A stretch of 64,000 bases of DNA from Flavobacterium sedimenticola (GCF_030053345.1 NZ_JASGBP010000007.1:1-64000); one strand, 5' to 3'. Numbered from the stretch's first letter, positions 9,140-18,181 are shown. Made by a program: numbers and translations. Notes: generated from the sequence alone by a model not told the origin.

Positions 9140-10028
9140 TGATGTTATTTTGTACGCTTAAAAATTGTAAAATATTTTCAATTAAGGATTCCTTGTTCTC
9201 AAGATGAGGGTAGTGTCCGACATATTTGTCCAATAAAAACACCTTTGGATTTTTGATGTAAAACAGATATTCATCAGCCATTTTTCTGCCCGAATAGCGA
9301 TCAAAGGGACCACATATGTAACAAAGAGGAATGGTATTATTATTCATAGCTTTAATCCACTCGTCGTTATTTTTTCTTTTGTGATACGATAATTTATCGA
9401 GTTTATGTATGATTGATAAACCATCCCTAAATTTCAGTGTTTCCCACTGTTCTTCAAGAAACCTATCACTAGGTTTTGTAAAAGGGCCATAACGCAATTT
9501 TTGTAGTGATAATATTTTTCTTTTGTTTGTAAAAAAAGAAACGAATCTATTAATAAAATGCGGTGCATAATATCCTAGTTTTAGAATGCCGGGAGAATTG
9601 TGTGGCTGATAAAACAAGGGTCCGTTTGTAAAAATAACGGAATCAATTTTAAACACATTTTTTCGCTGGTTGTTAAGTGATAGAAGTTCTTGACCGATGT
9701 TAACACCAAAGTCGTGGCAGAGTAAATGCGTTTTTTTAATATTTAACTCTGCAAGAACAGAATTTATTATTAGACTAAATTCTTCTATGCAGTAGTCAAA
9801 CTTCTTTGGTTTGTCAGAAAATCCAAAACCGGGTAAATCTAAAATAGTAACTTTATAGTATTTAGACAGTTCATCGATAAAGTCTTTCCATTGATAGCTG
9901 CTAAACGGATAACCGTGAATAATTAAAACATCATCGCCCTCTCCATCTTGATGAAAAAAGATTTTGTTTTCATCACAGTGAATGAATTTCCCTTTATCGT
10001 ACCATTTCTTTACATCGTTACTAAACAT
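9111..10028 (-). CDS. Alpha/beta hydrolase (haloalkane dehalogenase/epoxide hydrolase-like)
   Basis: The oxyanion motif HGYPFSSYQW, the nucleophile elbow CHDFG (Asp as nucleophile rather than Ser), the acid in GPFDRYSG and the late histidine GHYPHLE match the dehalogenase/epoxide-hydrolase branch of the alpha/beta hydrolase fold. An in-frame ATG exists at 10073, but the stretch between it and 10028 overlaps a terminator-like hairpin. I therefore chose the ATG at 10028 (MFSNDVKKW, 305 residues). It heads a probable operon with the DoxX and TIR-like genes. The substrate is unknown. Confidence 0.8.
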   Translation of the reverse strand: MFSNDVKKWYDKGKFIHCDENKIFFHQDGEGDDVLIIHGYPFSSYQWKDFIDELSKYYKVTILDLPGFGFSDKPKKFDYCIEEFSLIINSVLAELNIKKTHLLCHDFGVNIGQELLSLNNQRKNVFKIDSVIFTNGPLFYQPHNSPGILKLGYYAPHFINRFVSFFTNKRKILSLQKLRYGPFTKPSDRFLEEQWETLKFRDGLSIIHKLDKLSYHKRKNNDEWIKAMNNNTIPLCYICGPFDRYSGRKMADEYLFYIKNPKVFLLDKYVGHYPHLENKESLIENILQFLSVQNNINEKAILQYQ

Positions 10029-10050
10029 ATGATTTGTAATGAAAAAAATT

Positions 10051-10117
10051 AAAATAGCGGCTCGGTTAAACATTAACCTAACCTTAAAAAAAATCTAATG
10101 ACCGAGACCGCTATTTT
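10051..10117 (-). terminator. Terminator-like inverted repeat just upstream of the hydrolase gene
   Basis: AAAATAGCGGCTCGGT at 10051-10066 pairs with ACCGAGACCGCTATTTT at 10101-10117, with one bulged base. Read on the minus strand the stem is followed by AATTTTTTT. The loop is about 34 bases, long for a simple terminator. It could end transcripts arriving from the 11575-10460 gene or attenuate expression of the hydrolase operon. Its overlap with the upstream in-frame ATG at 10073 argues for the downstream start. Confidence 0.5.
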
Positions 10118-10213
10118 CTGAAAAAAATTAATTTAAGCCTCCACAGATTATTAATTTGCTTTTCGAACTACTTAACCACAACAAAACTAATTTTATAGTG
10201 TTTAACATAAAAT

Positions 10214-10252
10214 ACCTGCTTTCATGTAAATAATTATACTTGAAAGCAGGTA
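10214..10252. terminator. Hairpin between the hydrolase operon and the beta-propeller gene
   Basis: Perfect 12-bp arms TACCTGCTTTCA and TGAAAGCAGGTA surround a 16-base AT-rich loop (arms at 10213-10224 and 10241-10252). It lies about 210 bp beyond the stop of the minus-strand gene at 10460. Flanking A/T runs are weak on the minus strand. The arms begin TACCTG like the operators, but the spacing differs and no -7 box fits, so I read it as a terminator. The rest of 10074-10459 holds no convincing gene. Confidence 0.5.
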
Positions 10253-10459
10253 AGCATAAAAAAAAATGTTTTTACGTTTAAAGTCAGATAATCTGTTTAT
10301 CAAATATCAACCACAACCAAAGTTTTATCTGGATGGGATAAACTTGCTAATCATATGGCTATCCAAAACAATTCACTCCGGGATGGACTTCATTGTTCTT
10401 ATTTGCCAATATTTTAATTTTGGTTTTGCGGGAATTGAAAAAATGTAAGCTTTTACATT

Positions 10460-11575
10460 TTAATCTTTGATGAATTTAGTCGATAGGTTTTTACCATTTT
10501 CATTATTCAATCTTAGTAAATACATGCCTTTGGGAAGGTTTGAAACATCAATAGCATCATTTGAAACCCGATTAACTGCCATTGTCTTTCCCATCAAATC
10601 GTAAATAGTAACTTCCTTTATTGTATCCTCTAGTTTTATGGTCAGAATGTTTTGAGCGGGGTTAGGAGAAATGGTAATGTATTCGTTCAAATTAGATTTT
10701 TCATTAGAGAGTGTAGTTTGAGAAAACTTTAAGATTTTAGAAAGGACAGTACCTCCCGAACCCTCGTACATATACGGGAAATAAATTTCGTTGTTGTAAA
10801 GTTTTATTTTTCCAATATAATTATTTTGGTCTGCCTGATAAAATAGTTCGGCCATTGGATTAGTTAAATTTAGATTTATTCTGTAAATCTTTTGCGCATT
10901 ATCACCTACAAAAAGATAGTTTTGAAATTTGACAATAGACTTTGGCTGTGGAATTGCCACAATTTGTTGTGGTTCCGGAGGAAACGGATCGTTCAGATTT
11001 AGTCTTATAATCCTATCCGGATATACCTCTGGGACTATTGAAGTTTCTACGGTATAAATAAAATTATCTTCTACCACAAAGTCATGGGGTGCACCTGTAT
11101 ATGAAACTAATGGTATTGGATTATCCTGTAAATTATTCAAGCCAATCTTTTTAATATTCATGACGGTTTGAGAATAATATAATTCATTGTCATATACCTT
11201 TAAGGCCCAAGGATAGTCATTTTCTTCGGAAAATGATATCGGTAATAATTCTAAAGTTGGTGTTTGAAGCGATAAATTGATTCTAGAGATTTTAGCCGGT
11301 ATGGTTTCTGCTACATATAAAGTATTATCATATATGGTTATGCCATGGGGAGTATAAACATTTTCGATAAAAACTTGGGGTTGATTAGGAGTATTTAAAT
11401 TTACAAAACTGATATTATGTGTTCCGCTAATTTTAGTTGCGTATAATATGTTGTTGTTAATATCTAAATCATACAAATGACCATTAAATCCGTTTGCGAC
11501 TTCAATAGTAGGGTTTTGAGCAAAAATATTATTCTAATAAAAAAACATAATAGAGAACACAATGATATTTTTCAT
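10460..11575 (-). pseudogene. T9SS beta-propeller gene with an in-frame stop in its signal peptide
   Basis: From the ATG at 11575 the frame reads MKNIIVFSIMFFY, then TAG (11536-11534), then NNIFAQNPTIEV and on without interruption to a normal T9SS sorting domain (ISPNPAQNILTI, YDLMGKTM, GMYLLRL, KFIKD). Without the stop it would be a 371-residue secreted six-bladed-propeller-like protein with strands such as FIYTVETS and YLFVGDNAQ. An internal ATG at 11476 could give a 338-residue product without a signal peptide, which could not be exported. The rest of the gene shows no decay, so the mutation is recent, is a sequencing error, or the codon is suppressed. An operator-promoter unit lies upstream. 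Confidence 0.75.
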
Positions 11576-11671
11576 TTTTTTTAAATTTTGATGTGAATAA
11601 ATTTATCCTTTTAATAACAATCATTACTTCAAAAAATCGAATTATATTTTGATAGTATTGCTATTTAATCA

Positions 11672-11742
11672 TAAAAATATTGCAGTAAGTGTTTATTTAA
11701 AATACCTTAAATCAAGTATCCTGTATTACCTTAATTCAGGTA
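11672..11742 (-). promoter_or_regulatory. Tandem operator and -7 box for the gene at 10460-11575
   Basis: TACCTTAAATCAAGTA (11703-11718) and TACCTTAATTCAGGTA (11727-11742) are separated by 8 bp. On the minus strand the -7-like box TATTTTTA (11679-11672) lies exactly 23 bp from the proximal palindrome; it has one mismatch to TAnnTTTG. No box fits this spacing on the plus strand, so it probably serves the minus gene rather than the kinase. It could still influence the divergent kinase promoter. Confidence 0.65.
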
Positions 11743-11885
11743 TTAATAGGTTAAATCTTTTCAATTTTTGATACTTGCAAATTGATATTATTTTGCGTGA
11801 TAGCCTCAAAAATTTCAACATCAATGAGATTCATTTTTTAAATACAATTAATGGTGACAACTACTTGGTTATAGTTGTAGAATTT

Positions 11886-11915
11886 TTTGATTCGGTTTAT
11901 AATGGTTTACTTTTG
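11886..11915 (+). promoter_or_regulatory. Predicted promoter of the first TPR histidine kinase
   Basis: TTTG at 11886-11889 and TACTTTTG at 11908-11915 match the Bacteroidota -33 and -7 elements with an 18-bp spacer. The predicted transcript would start about 60 bp before the ATG at 11981. Unlike the operator-linked promoters, this one has a recognisable -33 box. Confidence 0.5.
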
Positions 11916-11980
11916 TAATAACTTTACCTTATAATTGAAATTACATCAGTTACCAGGTAGTTTCTATTTGATTTAACTTC

Positions 11981-13972
11981 ATGAAAAAAATATTAACAAT
12001 TACAATTGTATTCTTCGTTCAGTTTGCTATAGGGCAACGATTTAATACTTTATATGATGACGATAAGTTTATCGACAGCCTATTGGTTTTGATTAAGACT
12101 GCTAAGTCGGATAGTATAAAAGCATCCAATAGTTTTAAATTGGCAGAACTTTACAGAAGAAATAAGGACATTAAAAAATTCTATTATTTTTTAAGGATTG
12201 GAAATCAAAACGCTAAAAAATATCCATTTCTGAAAGATTGTTCAAATTACCATAGTTCTTTTCTTTATTTGATTCAACGAGATGTTGATACTTTTTTAGA
12301 GAAGATTACCAAGGCCAATGAAGATTTAGTTAAATATGATAATACGGAGAGTTATGTTTTGAGAGCCAGCATTGCTATTAATCTATCGATTATTAATCAA
12401 ATCAGGCAAAATGATAAAGAGGCGATAAGAATTTTGGTAAAAGAAGGCATACCCTTAGCCAGAAAAGGTAAAGACTATGAGCAACTGGCTGTAATGTATG
12501 AAAATCTCGGGATTATTTTTATGAATAATTCTGATCGAGAGAGGGCTGCGAATTATTTTAAACAATCTATTTTATTTTTAGATAAGGCTAGTAAATCTTC
12601 TTACTCGTTAGAAGAAAGTAAAGTGGAGTGCTATATTATGGCGGCTGAAAATTATATTCACTTAAATGAATTCTCCAGAGCCGGAAAGTTATTAGATGAT
12701 GCCTATAAGATTTTGATAAATCATCCTAGAAACAATTTATTTCCAATTTACTATTATCCCAAAGGGCTGTATTATTTCAAAATCAGAGCCTATGACAGTG
12801 CGCTGATTAATTATGAAAAAGGTATAAAGCAAAGCATTCTTCATAGAGATACTTTGTCTTTGAATAGACTGGTTTTTAGTAAAGTAAGAGTCTTTAATGC
12901 TTCAGGTAAATATAGTCAAGCTAAAGACGTAATGTTAGCATTGTTAAAAGATGGAGACCTTTTTACAGAGGACAAGAAAAAACTTTTTAAAGAACTCGGT
13001 TGGACATATGAAAAGTTAGAGGATTTTGAAAAAGCCAATTATTACAATAAAAAATACATTTTACTTGCCGATAGTTTGAATCAATCTAATACGAGGATTA
13101 AAATCTCTGAGCTTGAAGCAAAATTTAATAAATCTGAGAATGAGAACAGAATACGACAATTAAACGCACAGAATGAAAAATCGTTGTTAATGGCTCAAAA
13201 CAGTCGCTTGAAGTATGTGGTTTTTATTTCCATTTCAATTATCCTTCTTGTCCTATTAATTTTTATTTCATTACACTTTAGGAATAAGCATAAACTCGCT
13301 CAAGAAAGAGATTTGATGAATAGGCAAAAAATACATGCCCTAGAGAGACAAAAAGAGATTGATGTAATGAGGGCAATGATTGATGGTGAAGAATTGGAAC
13401 GGAAAAGAATGGCTAGAGAATTGCATGATGGTATAGGGAGTAAATTGTCGGCATTAAAAATAGCATTAGATCGATTAGGGTATTTAGAAACTGATCAACA
13501 GAAACTTTTAAATATTAATACATTATTGAGTTCCTCTATTACTGAGGTCAGACAAATATCCTATAACCTGGTTCCTGAATCATTATTGCGACTAGGCTTA
13601 GATAATGCGTTAGGGGATTTATGTCATTTGTTATATTCTGATGATGTTAGAATTGAATACCAAAGCTTTGGAATTGAACAGGATATGGCTGCTTCTAAGC
13701 AATTGAATATTTACAGAATTGTACAAGAATTAGTTAATAATGCCTTAAAACATTCAAATTGTTCCGAAATTTTAGTTTCCTGTAGCCAAACTAATTCTCT
13801 TTTTTTTATTTCGGTTGAGGATAATGGTATCGGTTTTTCTTGGGATGAATTGGTTGAAGGTAAAGGATTAGGACTTAAAAATCTTGAAAGTAGAGTCAAA
13901 TTATTGAACGGTACTATGAATGTGGATAGCGGAAAAAATGGGACCACCTTTAATATTGAACTGCTAATTTAG
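11981..13972 (+). CDS. TPR-containing sensor histidine kinase (HisKA_3/NarX-DesK type), first copy
   Basis: This 663-residue protein starts with a signal-peptide-like segment (ILTITIVFFVQFAIGQ). Residues of about 25-380 are helical TPR-like repeats (YENLGIIFMNNSDRERAANYFKQ), probably periplasmic. A coiled coil precedes a membrane helix at about 412-433, a second coiled coil follows, then the HisKA_3 dimerisation helix with phospho-acceptor His482 in RELHDGIGSKLSALK. A HATPase_c domain follows, with N box ELVNNALKH, G1 VEDNGIGF and G2 GKGLGLKNL. It should autophosphorylate and pass phosphate to the LuxR-type regulator encoded downstream. The paralogue follows after 111 bp. Confidence 0.92.
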   Translation: MKKILTITIVFFVQFAIGQRFNTLYDDDKFIDSLLVLIKTAKSDSIKASNSFKLAELYRRNKDIKKFYYFLRIGNQNAKKYPFLKDCSNYHSSFLYLIQRDVDTFLEKITKANEDLVKYDNTESYVLRASIAINLSIINQIRQNDKEAIRILVKEGIPLARKGKDYEQLAVMYENLGIIFMNNSDRERAANYFKQSILFLDKASKSSYSLEESKVECYIMAAENYIHLNEFSRAGKLLDDAYKILINHPRNNLFPIYYYPKGLYYFKIRAYDSALINYEKGIKQSILHRDTLSLNRLVFSKVRVFNASGKYSQAKDVMLALLKDGDLFTEDKKKLFKELGWTYEKLEDFEKANYYNKKYILLADSLNQSNTRIKISELEAKFNKSENENRIRQLNAQNEKSLLMAQNSRLKYVVFISISIILLVLLIFISLHFRNKHKLAQERDLMNRQKIHALERQKEIDVMRAMIDGEELERKRMARELHDGIGSKLSALKIALDRLGYLETDQQKLLNINTLLSSSITEVRQISYNLVPESLLRLGLDNALGDLCHLLYSDDVRIEYQSFGIEQDMAASKQLNIYRIVQELVNNALKHSNCSEILVSCSQTNSLFFISVEDNGIGFSWDELVEGKGLGLKNLESRVKLLNGTMNVDSGKNGTTFNIELLI

Positions 13973-14003
13973 TGACTGATTTTCTTTAAAATCCGATTTT
14001 ATG

Positions 14004-14066
14004 TACCTGATTTCAGGTATATTGAATGTGATTTTATTTAGGTTATACGCTCAATTATTACATTTG
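14004..14066 (+). promoter_or_regulatory. Operator palindrome and candidate -7 box before the second kinase
   Basis: TACCTGATTTCAGGTA (14004-14019) is one of the best copies of the palindrome and lies 64 bp before the ATG at 14084. A -7-like TACATTTG stands at 14059-14066, but the distance does not match the fixed 23-bp geometry of the other sites. Only a degenerate AGGTTA half-site is visible near 14040. The position suggests feedback control of the second kinase and the response regulator. Confidence 0.55.
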
Positions 14067-14083
14067 ATTTATTTTGTAATTGT

Positions 14084-16081
14084 ATGAGAGTACTAATCTC
14101 TTTTTTTTTATTCATCGTTATTTCTTTCGAGGGGTATTCTCAGATCATCAACTCTCTGCACGACGATCAATCCTACATTGACAGTTTGACCTTAAAAATT
14201 AAATATTCCAAGAATGATAGTTTGAATTGTATTTTGCATCTTCAAATTGCAAACTGTTTCAGAAGAAATAAAAATTACGAAAAGTATTCAACCCACCTTA
14301 ATGAGGCTCTTGAATTAGTTAAATCCAGTGAATTTTTACGTGATTATGCTTCATTCTTTAAAATATCAGAGATACATATAAAAGGGGATTACATTGCTTA
14401 TGACAGAGCATTGATTAATTGTAATCAGAAATTAAAGAAGTACAATCATAAAGAGATTTATAAACTCCGTACTAATATTATTTTAAATCGCTGCATTATG
14501 CAGCAGTTGTTTGACAAAGAAAATGAGTCGATGCGATTGTTGACAAAGGAGGCAGTTCCGTTAGCATTGAAAAGTGGAGATTATGAATTGTTAGGGTTGA
14601 GTTATAAGATGTTGGGGATTATTTTTTACAATTATCCTGATTTTGAAAAAGCTGAAAATTATTTAAAAAAATCAATATATTATTTTTCCAGATGCAAGCC
14701 GAACCATTCTCCCACGTTAAAAGAAAACACTATTGAAACCGGAATAGTCTACAGTGAAATATTGTTGGAAAAGGAAAAATTAAAATTAGCAAAAGAGCAA
14801 CTCGATAAAGTTTATAGTTTGTTAAAAATGTATCCTGACTCCAATTTATTTCCTAATTATTATTATGCCATTGGATTTTATTATCAAAAAAAAGGGAATC
14901 ACAACAAGGCGATTGAACAGTTTGAAAAAGGAATAGAAAATTGTAAGCGACATCATGATGTTTATACTGAGAGGAATATTTTATATTTATTGCAATCTTC
15001 TCTAACAAGTCTCAAGAAGTATGATAAGGCAGAAGCTATATTGAATAAGCTGTTAAATAACAAAGATGAATTTGCTCTAAATAGAAAAAATTATCTGTAC
15101 AGTTTGGGTAATCTTTATGAAGAAACCAATGAATTTAAAAAAGCAACTTTCTACAAAAATGAGTTTATAAAATTTACAGATAGTTTGTATCGATCCGACA
15201 AGAAAAAAGAAATGTCAGAGAATGAGGCAAAGTTCAGAAATTTTGAGAGAGAGCTTGAGATAAAACGCTTGGAACAGCAAAAGACTCAAGCAAACCTCAG
15301 TGCACAAAGAGCTAGGTTACAATTTTTGACTTTTGCTTTAACTTCATTAACCTTGTTGATTATTTTAATTAGTATATGGTTTAATTATAAAAATCAGAAA
15401 AAGTTAGCTCTTGAAAAAGAGTTGATTAATGCAGAGCGATTGGAAGCGTTAAAAAGTTTGAAAGAAGTAGAGGTTATGCAAGCATTAATTGATGGCGAAG
15501 AATTTGAGAGAAAGCGAATAGCCAGAGAACTCCACGATGGTATAGGCAGTAAACTATCTGCGTTAAAGATTAAATTATCCTCTATTTTAAATGAAAATAA
15601 AGGATTGAATCAATTAAAAGATGTTGATACTTTGTTATCTTCCTCCATAACAGAGTTACGAAACGTATCTTATAATTTGGTGCCTGAAGTATTATTAAAG
15701 TTAGGTTTAGAGAACGCTTTGAATGATTTATGTCACCTATTGCAAAGTGATAAAGTTAAAATCGAACTTCAATTTTTCGGAAATGAGACATCGATACCCA
15801 TATCAAGTCAAATTAACATATATCGAATCATTCAAGAATTATTAAACAATGCCATTAAGCATGCTCAATGTACAGAGATATTAATTTCTTGTAGTCAAAA
15901 TGATAAATTATTTTTTATTTCTGTTGAAGACAACGGCATTGGTATGGAGGTAAGACCGGTGAACTCCTACACCAGTTTAGGATTGAGGAATGTGAAAAAC
16001 AGAGTCGAGAGCATGGATGGGAGTTTGAGTTTGGAGAGTAGCAGTTTAGGAACCTTTTATGATATTGAATTAAAGATTTGA
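14084..16081 (+). CDS. TPR-containing sensor histidine kinase (HisKA_3/NarX-DesK type), second copy
   Basis: This 665-residue protein has the same architecture as its upstream neighbour. There is a signal-peptide-like start (LISFFLFIVISFEGYSQ), a predicted periplasmic TPR array (AIGFYYQKKGNHNKAIEQFEKG), a membrane helix at about 413-433, His484 in RELHDGIGSKLSALK, and a HATPase_c domain (ELLNNAIKHAQ, VEDNGIGM, SLGLRNVKNRV). The TPR region has diverged more than the kinase region, so the two copies may sense different ligands while sharing one output. Its stop is 4 bp before the response regulator start, so the two are almost certainly co-transcribed. Confidence 0.92.
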   Translation: MRVLISFFLFIVISFEGYSQIINSLHDDQSYIDSLTLKIKYSKNDSLNCILHLQIANCFRRNKNYEKYSTHLNEALELVKSSEFLRDYASFFKISEIHIKGDYIAYDRALINCNQKLKKYNHKEIYKLRTNIILNRCIMQQLFDKENESMRLLTKEAVPLALKSGDYELLGLSYKMLGIIFYNYPDFEKAENYLKKSIYYFSRCKPNHSPTLKENTIETGIVYSEILLEKEKLKLAKEQLDKVYSLLKMYPDSNLFPNYYYAIGFYYQKKGNHNKAIEQFEKGIENCKRHHDVYTERNILYLLQSSLTSLKKYDKAEAILNKLLNNKDEFALNRKNYLYSLGNLYEETNEFKKATFYKNEFIKFTDSLYRSDKKKEMSENEAKFRNFERELEIKRLEQQKTQANLSAQRARLQFLTFALTSLTLLIILISIWFNYKNQKKLALEKELINAERLEALKSLKEVEVMQALIDGEEFERKRIARELHDGIGSKLSALKIKLSSILNENKGLNQLKDVDTLLSSSITELRNVSYNLVPEVLLKLGLENALNDLCHLLQSDKVKIELQFFGNETSIPISSQINIYRIIQELLNNAIKHAQCTEILISCSQNDKLFFISVEDNGIGMEVRPVNSYTSLGLRNVKNRVESMDGSLSLESSSLGTFYDIELKI

Positions 16082-16085
16082 ATTT

Positions 16086-16718
16086 ATGAAGAAAAAACAC
16101 AAAATAGCGATATTGGATGACCATCCATTAATTGTGGAAGGGTTGAAAATATTATTGTCTAATTCGGATGAGTTAGTTATAGTGGGAGGGTTTAATTCGA
16201 GTGACGAATTGTTTTCCTTTGATGGGTTGGATACAATCGATATTTTGTTATTGGATGTATTTTTTAAAGATGATAACGGAATAGATATTTGTTTGAAAGT
16301 AAAAAAGAAATATCCCTGGATTATAATATTAGGAATGAGTAGCCAGTCTGAACGCAGTATTATTTTGCAGATGCTTAAAAATGGCGCTAGTGGTTATTTA
16401 CTCAAAAGTGCCGGAGTTAATGAATTTGTTTATTGTATAAATAACGCTTTGAAAGGTAGTATAGTATTCAGTAAAGAAGTTGAAAGTTTGATGAATAAAA
16501 CCACATTTTCTGATTTGAAGACCATTCCCAGGCTAACCAAGAGGGAAAAGGAAATTTTGAAGCTTTTGATTGAAGGTAAATCAACACAAGAGATTTCCGA
16601 TATTTTATTTTTGAGCTTTTTGACTACTCAAACACATCGTAGAAATCTCTTAAATAAATTCCAGGTTAAAAACGTCGCTGAATTGGTCAACTTTGCTCTT
16701 AAAAACGGTTTAATCTAG
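16086..16718 (+). CDS. LuxR/NarL-family response regulator
   Basis: This 210-residue protein has an N-terminal receiver domain with acidic pocket Asp11/Asp12, phospho-acceptor Asp57 (ILLLDVFF), a switch Ser near 85 and Lys107 (GYLLKSAG). The C-terminal GerE/LuxR helix-turn-helix spans about 148-210 (LTKREKEILKLLIEGKSTQEIS). It is the only response regulator of this family in the window and follows two kinases in one transcription unit. NarL-family regulators bind 7-2-7 inverted heptamers starting TAC, which matches the palindromes found across this window, so I infer it is their regulator. Confidence 0.92.
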   Translation: MKKKHKIAILDDHPLIVEGLKILLSNSDELVIVGGFNSSDELFSFDGLDTIDILLLDVFFKDDNGIDICLKVKKKYPWIIILGMSSQSERSIILQMLKNGASGYLLKSAGVNEFVYCINNALKGSIVFSKEVESLMNKTTFSDLKTIPRLTKREKEILKLLIEGKSTQEISDILFLSFLTTQTHRRNLLNKFQVKNVAELVNFALKNGLI

Positions 16719-16810
16719 CACTACTTTTCCTCGTAAGATTTAATAGCATAGCAGTTAGTTCCCCGTTGTATTACATGACGTTGACTGAAGATAAATACGA
16801 ATAAATAGTG

Positions 16811-17647
16811 ATGAAACAAATTGAGATTAAAACTTTGAGCAATAATCTGATAACGGCTCAAATTTATGGTACTAAAAAGGATTCGGTTTTAATTATTTCT
16901 TCGGCAACCGGAGTCAAACAAAATTTTTACAGAAGATTTGCTGATTTTGTATCAGGTCTCGGAATAACAGTAATCACTTTTGATTATTCGGGAATTGGTT
17001 TTTCACTTAAAGTTCCGATACAGCAAATAAAAAGTAGTGCCTCCGATTGGGGTAAAAACGATTTAGAAGCTGTTATACGATACACAAAAAAAAAATATCC
17101 GGACGCAAAAATTACGTTGTTAGGGCATAGCATAGGCGGACAAATTATCGGTTTGGCTAAGTCCTCTGCTGAAGTTCAAAAAGTAATTTTGATAGCCGCT
17201 CAAAGTGGCTATTGGAAGTTATGGAAAGGATTTGATCGAGTACTAATGTGGACCAATTGGCATGTCCTTTTTCCGGCACTTATCAATTTGTTTGGTTATA
17301 TGCCTTCGAAAAGGATAAGCGGAATGGAAAATTTGCCAAAGTTTGTAGCAAAGCAATGGAGTAGTTGGGGACGCAAACCAAACTATCTTTTTGATGAAGT
17401 TTCGGAACAAGATTTATTTTTCAATGATATCACAACAAAAGTGGTTGCCATTAGCATAGAGAATGACTTTTATGCACCCAAAGCAGCGGTTGATTTTTTT
17501 ACTGAAAGATATAAGAACGCAGTCATTACAAAACTGCATTTAAGCCCCAAAGACTTCAACACGAAAGACATTGGCCATTTCGGAATCTTTCGTGGAAAGT
17601 TTGAGAGCAGTTTATGGAAACTTTTATATAACGAAATTGATAAATAA
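16811..17647 (+). CDS. Alpha/beta hydrolase (serine hydrolase)
   Basis: This 278-residue cytosolic protein has a nucleophile elbow LLGHSIGGQ (Ser107), an acid candidate in ENDFYAPK and a late His in DIGHFGIFR, in the correct order for an alpha/beta hydrolase catalytic triad. FDYSGIGFS is a typical strand and loop after beta 4. A GTG lies one codon earlier, but the ATG at 16811 is preferred. The substrate is unknown; lipase/esterase or S33-like activity is possible. It lies 92 bp after the response regulator on the same strand and may be transcribed separately. Confidence 0.75.
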   Translation: MKQIEIKTLSNNLITAQIYGTKKDSVLIISSATGVKQNFYRRFADFVSGLGITVITFDYSGIGFSLKVPIQQIKSSASDWGKNDLEAVIRYTKKKYPDAKITLLGHSIGGQIIGLAKSSAEVQKVILIAAQSGYWKLWKGFDRVLMWTNWHVLFPALINLFGYMPSKRISGMENLPKFVAKQWSSWGRKPNYLFDEVSEQDLFFNDITTKVVAISIENDFYAPKAAVDFFTERYKNAVITKLHLSPKDFNTKDIGHFGIFRGKFESSLWKLLYNEIDK

Positions 17648-17767
17648 TCTTGATAATTTTTGATTTTAGTTTGAACTAATTTTTTTATTCCCTTTGAACA
17701 AAATATCTACCAAAGCCACTTTTTACGCTCTTATAATTACCAATTAATAGTGTTACATAATGTGTTT

Positions 17768-18181
17768 TTAGCCGTTGCGGTTAATTTTTTTGGAAATCTG
17801 AAGTTCAATTATTGCGACTATTGATACTATTAAAATTTCAAACAGCAGATAAATCCAACCCCAAAAGGTAATAGGGTTAAAATAGTAAAATGCTAACGTA
17901 AGTGACAGTAAACAATAGGCTAGGTTCCCAGAGGCTATTATGTTCAATTTTAAGCTGTAATTCTTCTTGAAGAAAAGAAAGCAGCCCAAATCATAAATTG
18001 CAAATCCAATAGGAGGTATAGTCAAAATGAATAGCATTTGTCCGGGAATGCCAAATATTTTTTCTAGTTTGAATAAAATGCTACTCAATAAAAATGCAGA
18101 AATCAAGGCTCCGAAACCATCTGCTAAAAAAATGTATTTTGGATTTGAAGTGAAATACTGTATTGTTTTTTTATAGGACAT
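17768..18181 (-). CDS. Small integral membrane protein, unknown function
   Basis: This 137-residue protein has four predicted transmembrane helices (around residues 17-38, 45-68, 80-100 and 105-128). It starts MSYKKTIQYF and ends in a basic tail (QISKKINRNG). No family was recognised. It is convergent with the alpha/beta hydrolase gene. The stretch 18182-18453 upstream is AT-rich, with no recognisable element. Confidence 0.6.
   Translation of the reverse strand: MSYKKTIQYFTSNPKYIFLADGFGALISAFLLSSILFKLEKIFGIPGQMLFILTIPPIGFAIYDLGCFLFFKKNYSLKLNIIASGNLAYCLLSLTLAFYYFNPITFWGWIYLLFEILIVSIVAIIELQISKKINRNG

Noticed and set aside
10213..10252. Inverted repeat with arms starting TACCTG as a further operator
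   Set aside because: The dyad is 12-16-12 rather than 7-2-7 and no -7 box fits. A terminator hairpin explains it better.
10266..10448. 60-codon plus-strand frame in the intergenic region
   Set aside because: It has no signal, no family motif and no ribosome-binding or promoter context, and it sits between terminator-like hairpins. It is probably chance.
11703..11742. Tandem operator as the activator site of the first kinase gene (plus strand)
   Set aside because: The plus-strand position that should carry the -7 box reads TTTTGATA. The minus strand fits with only one mismatch, and the kinase has its own promoter much closer to the gene.
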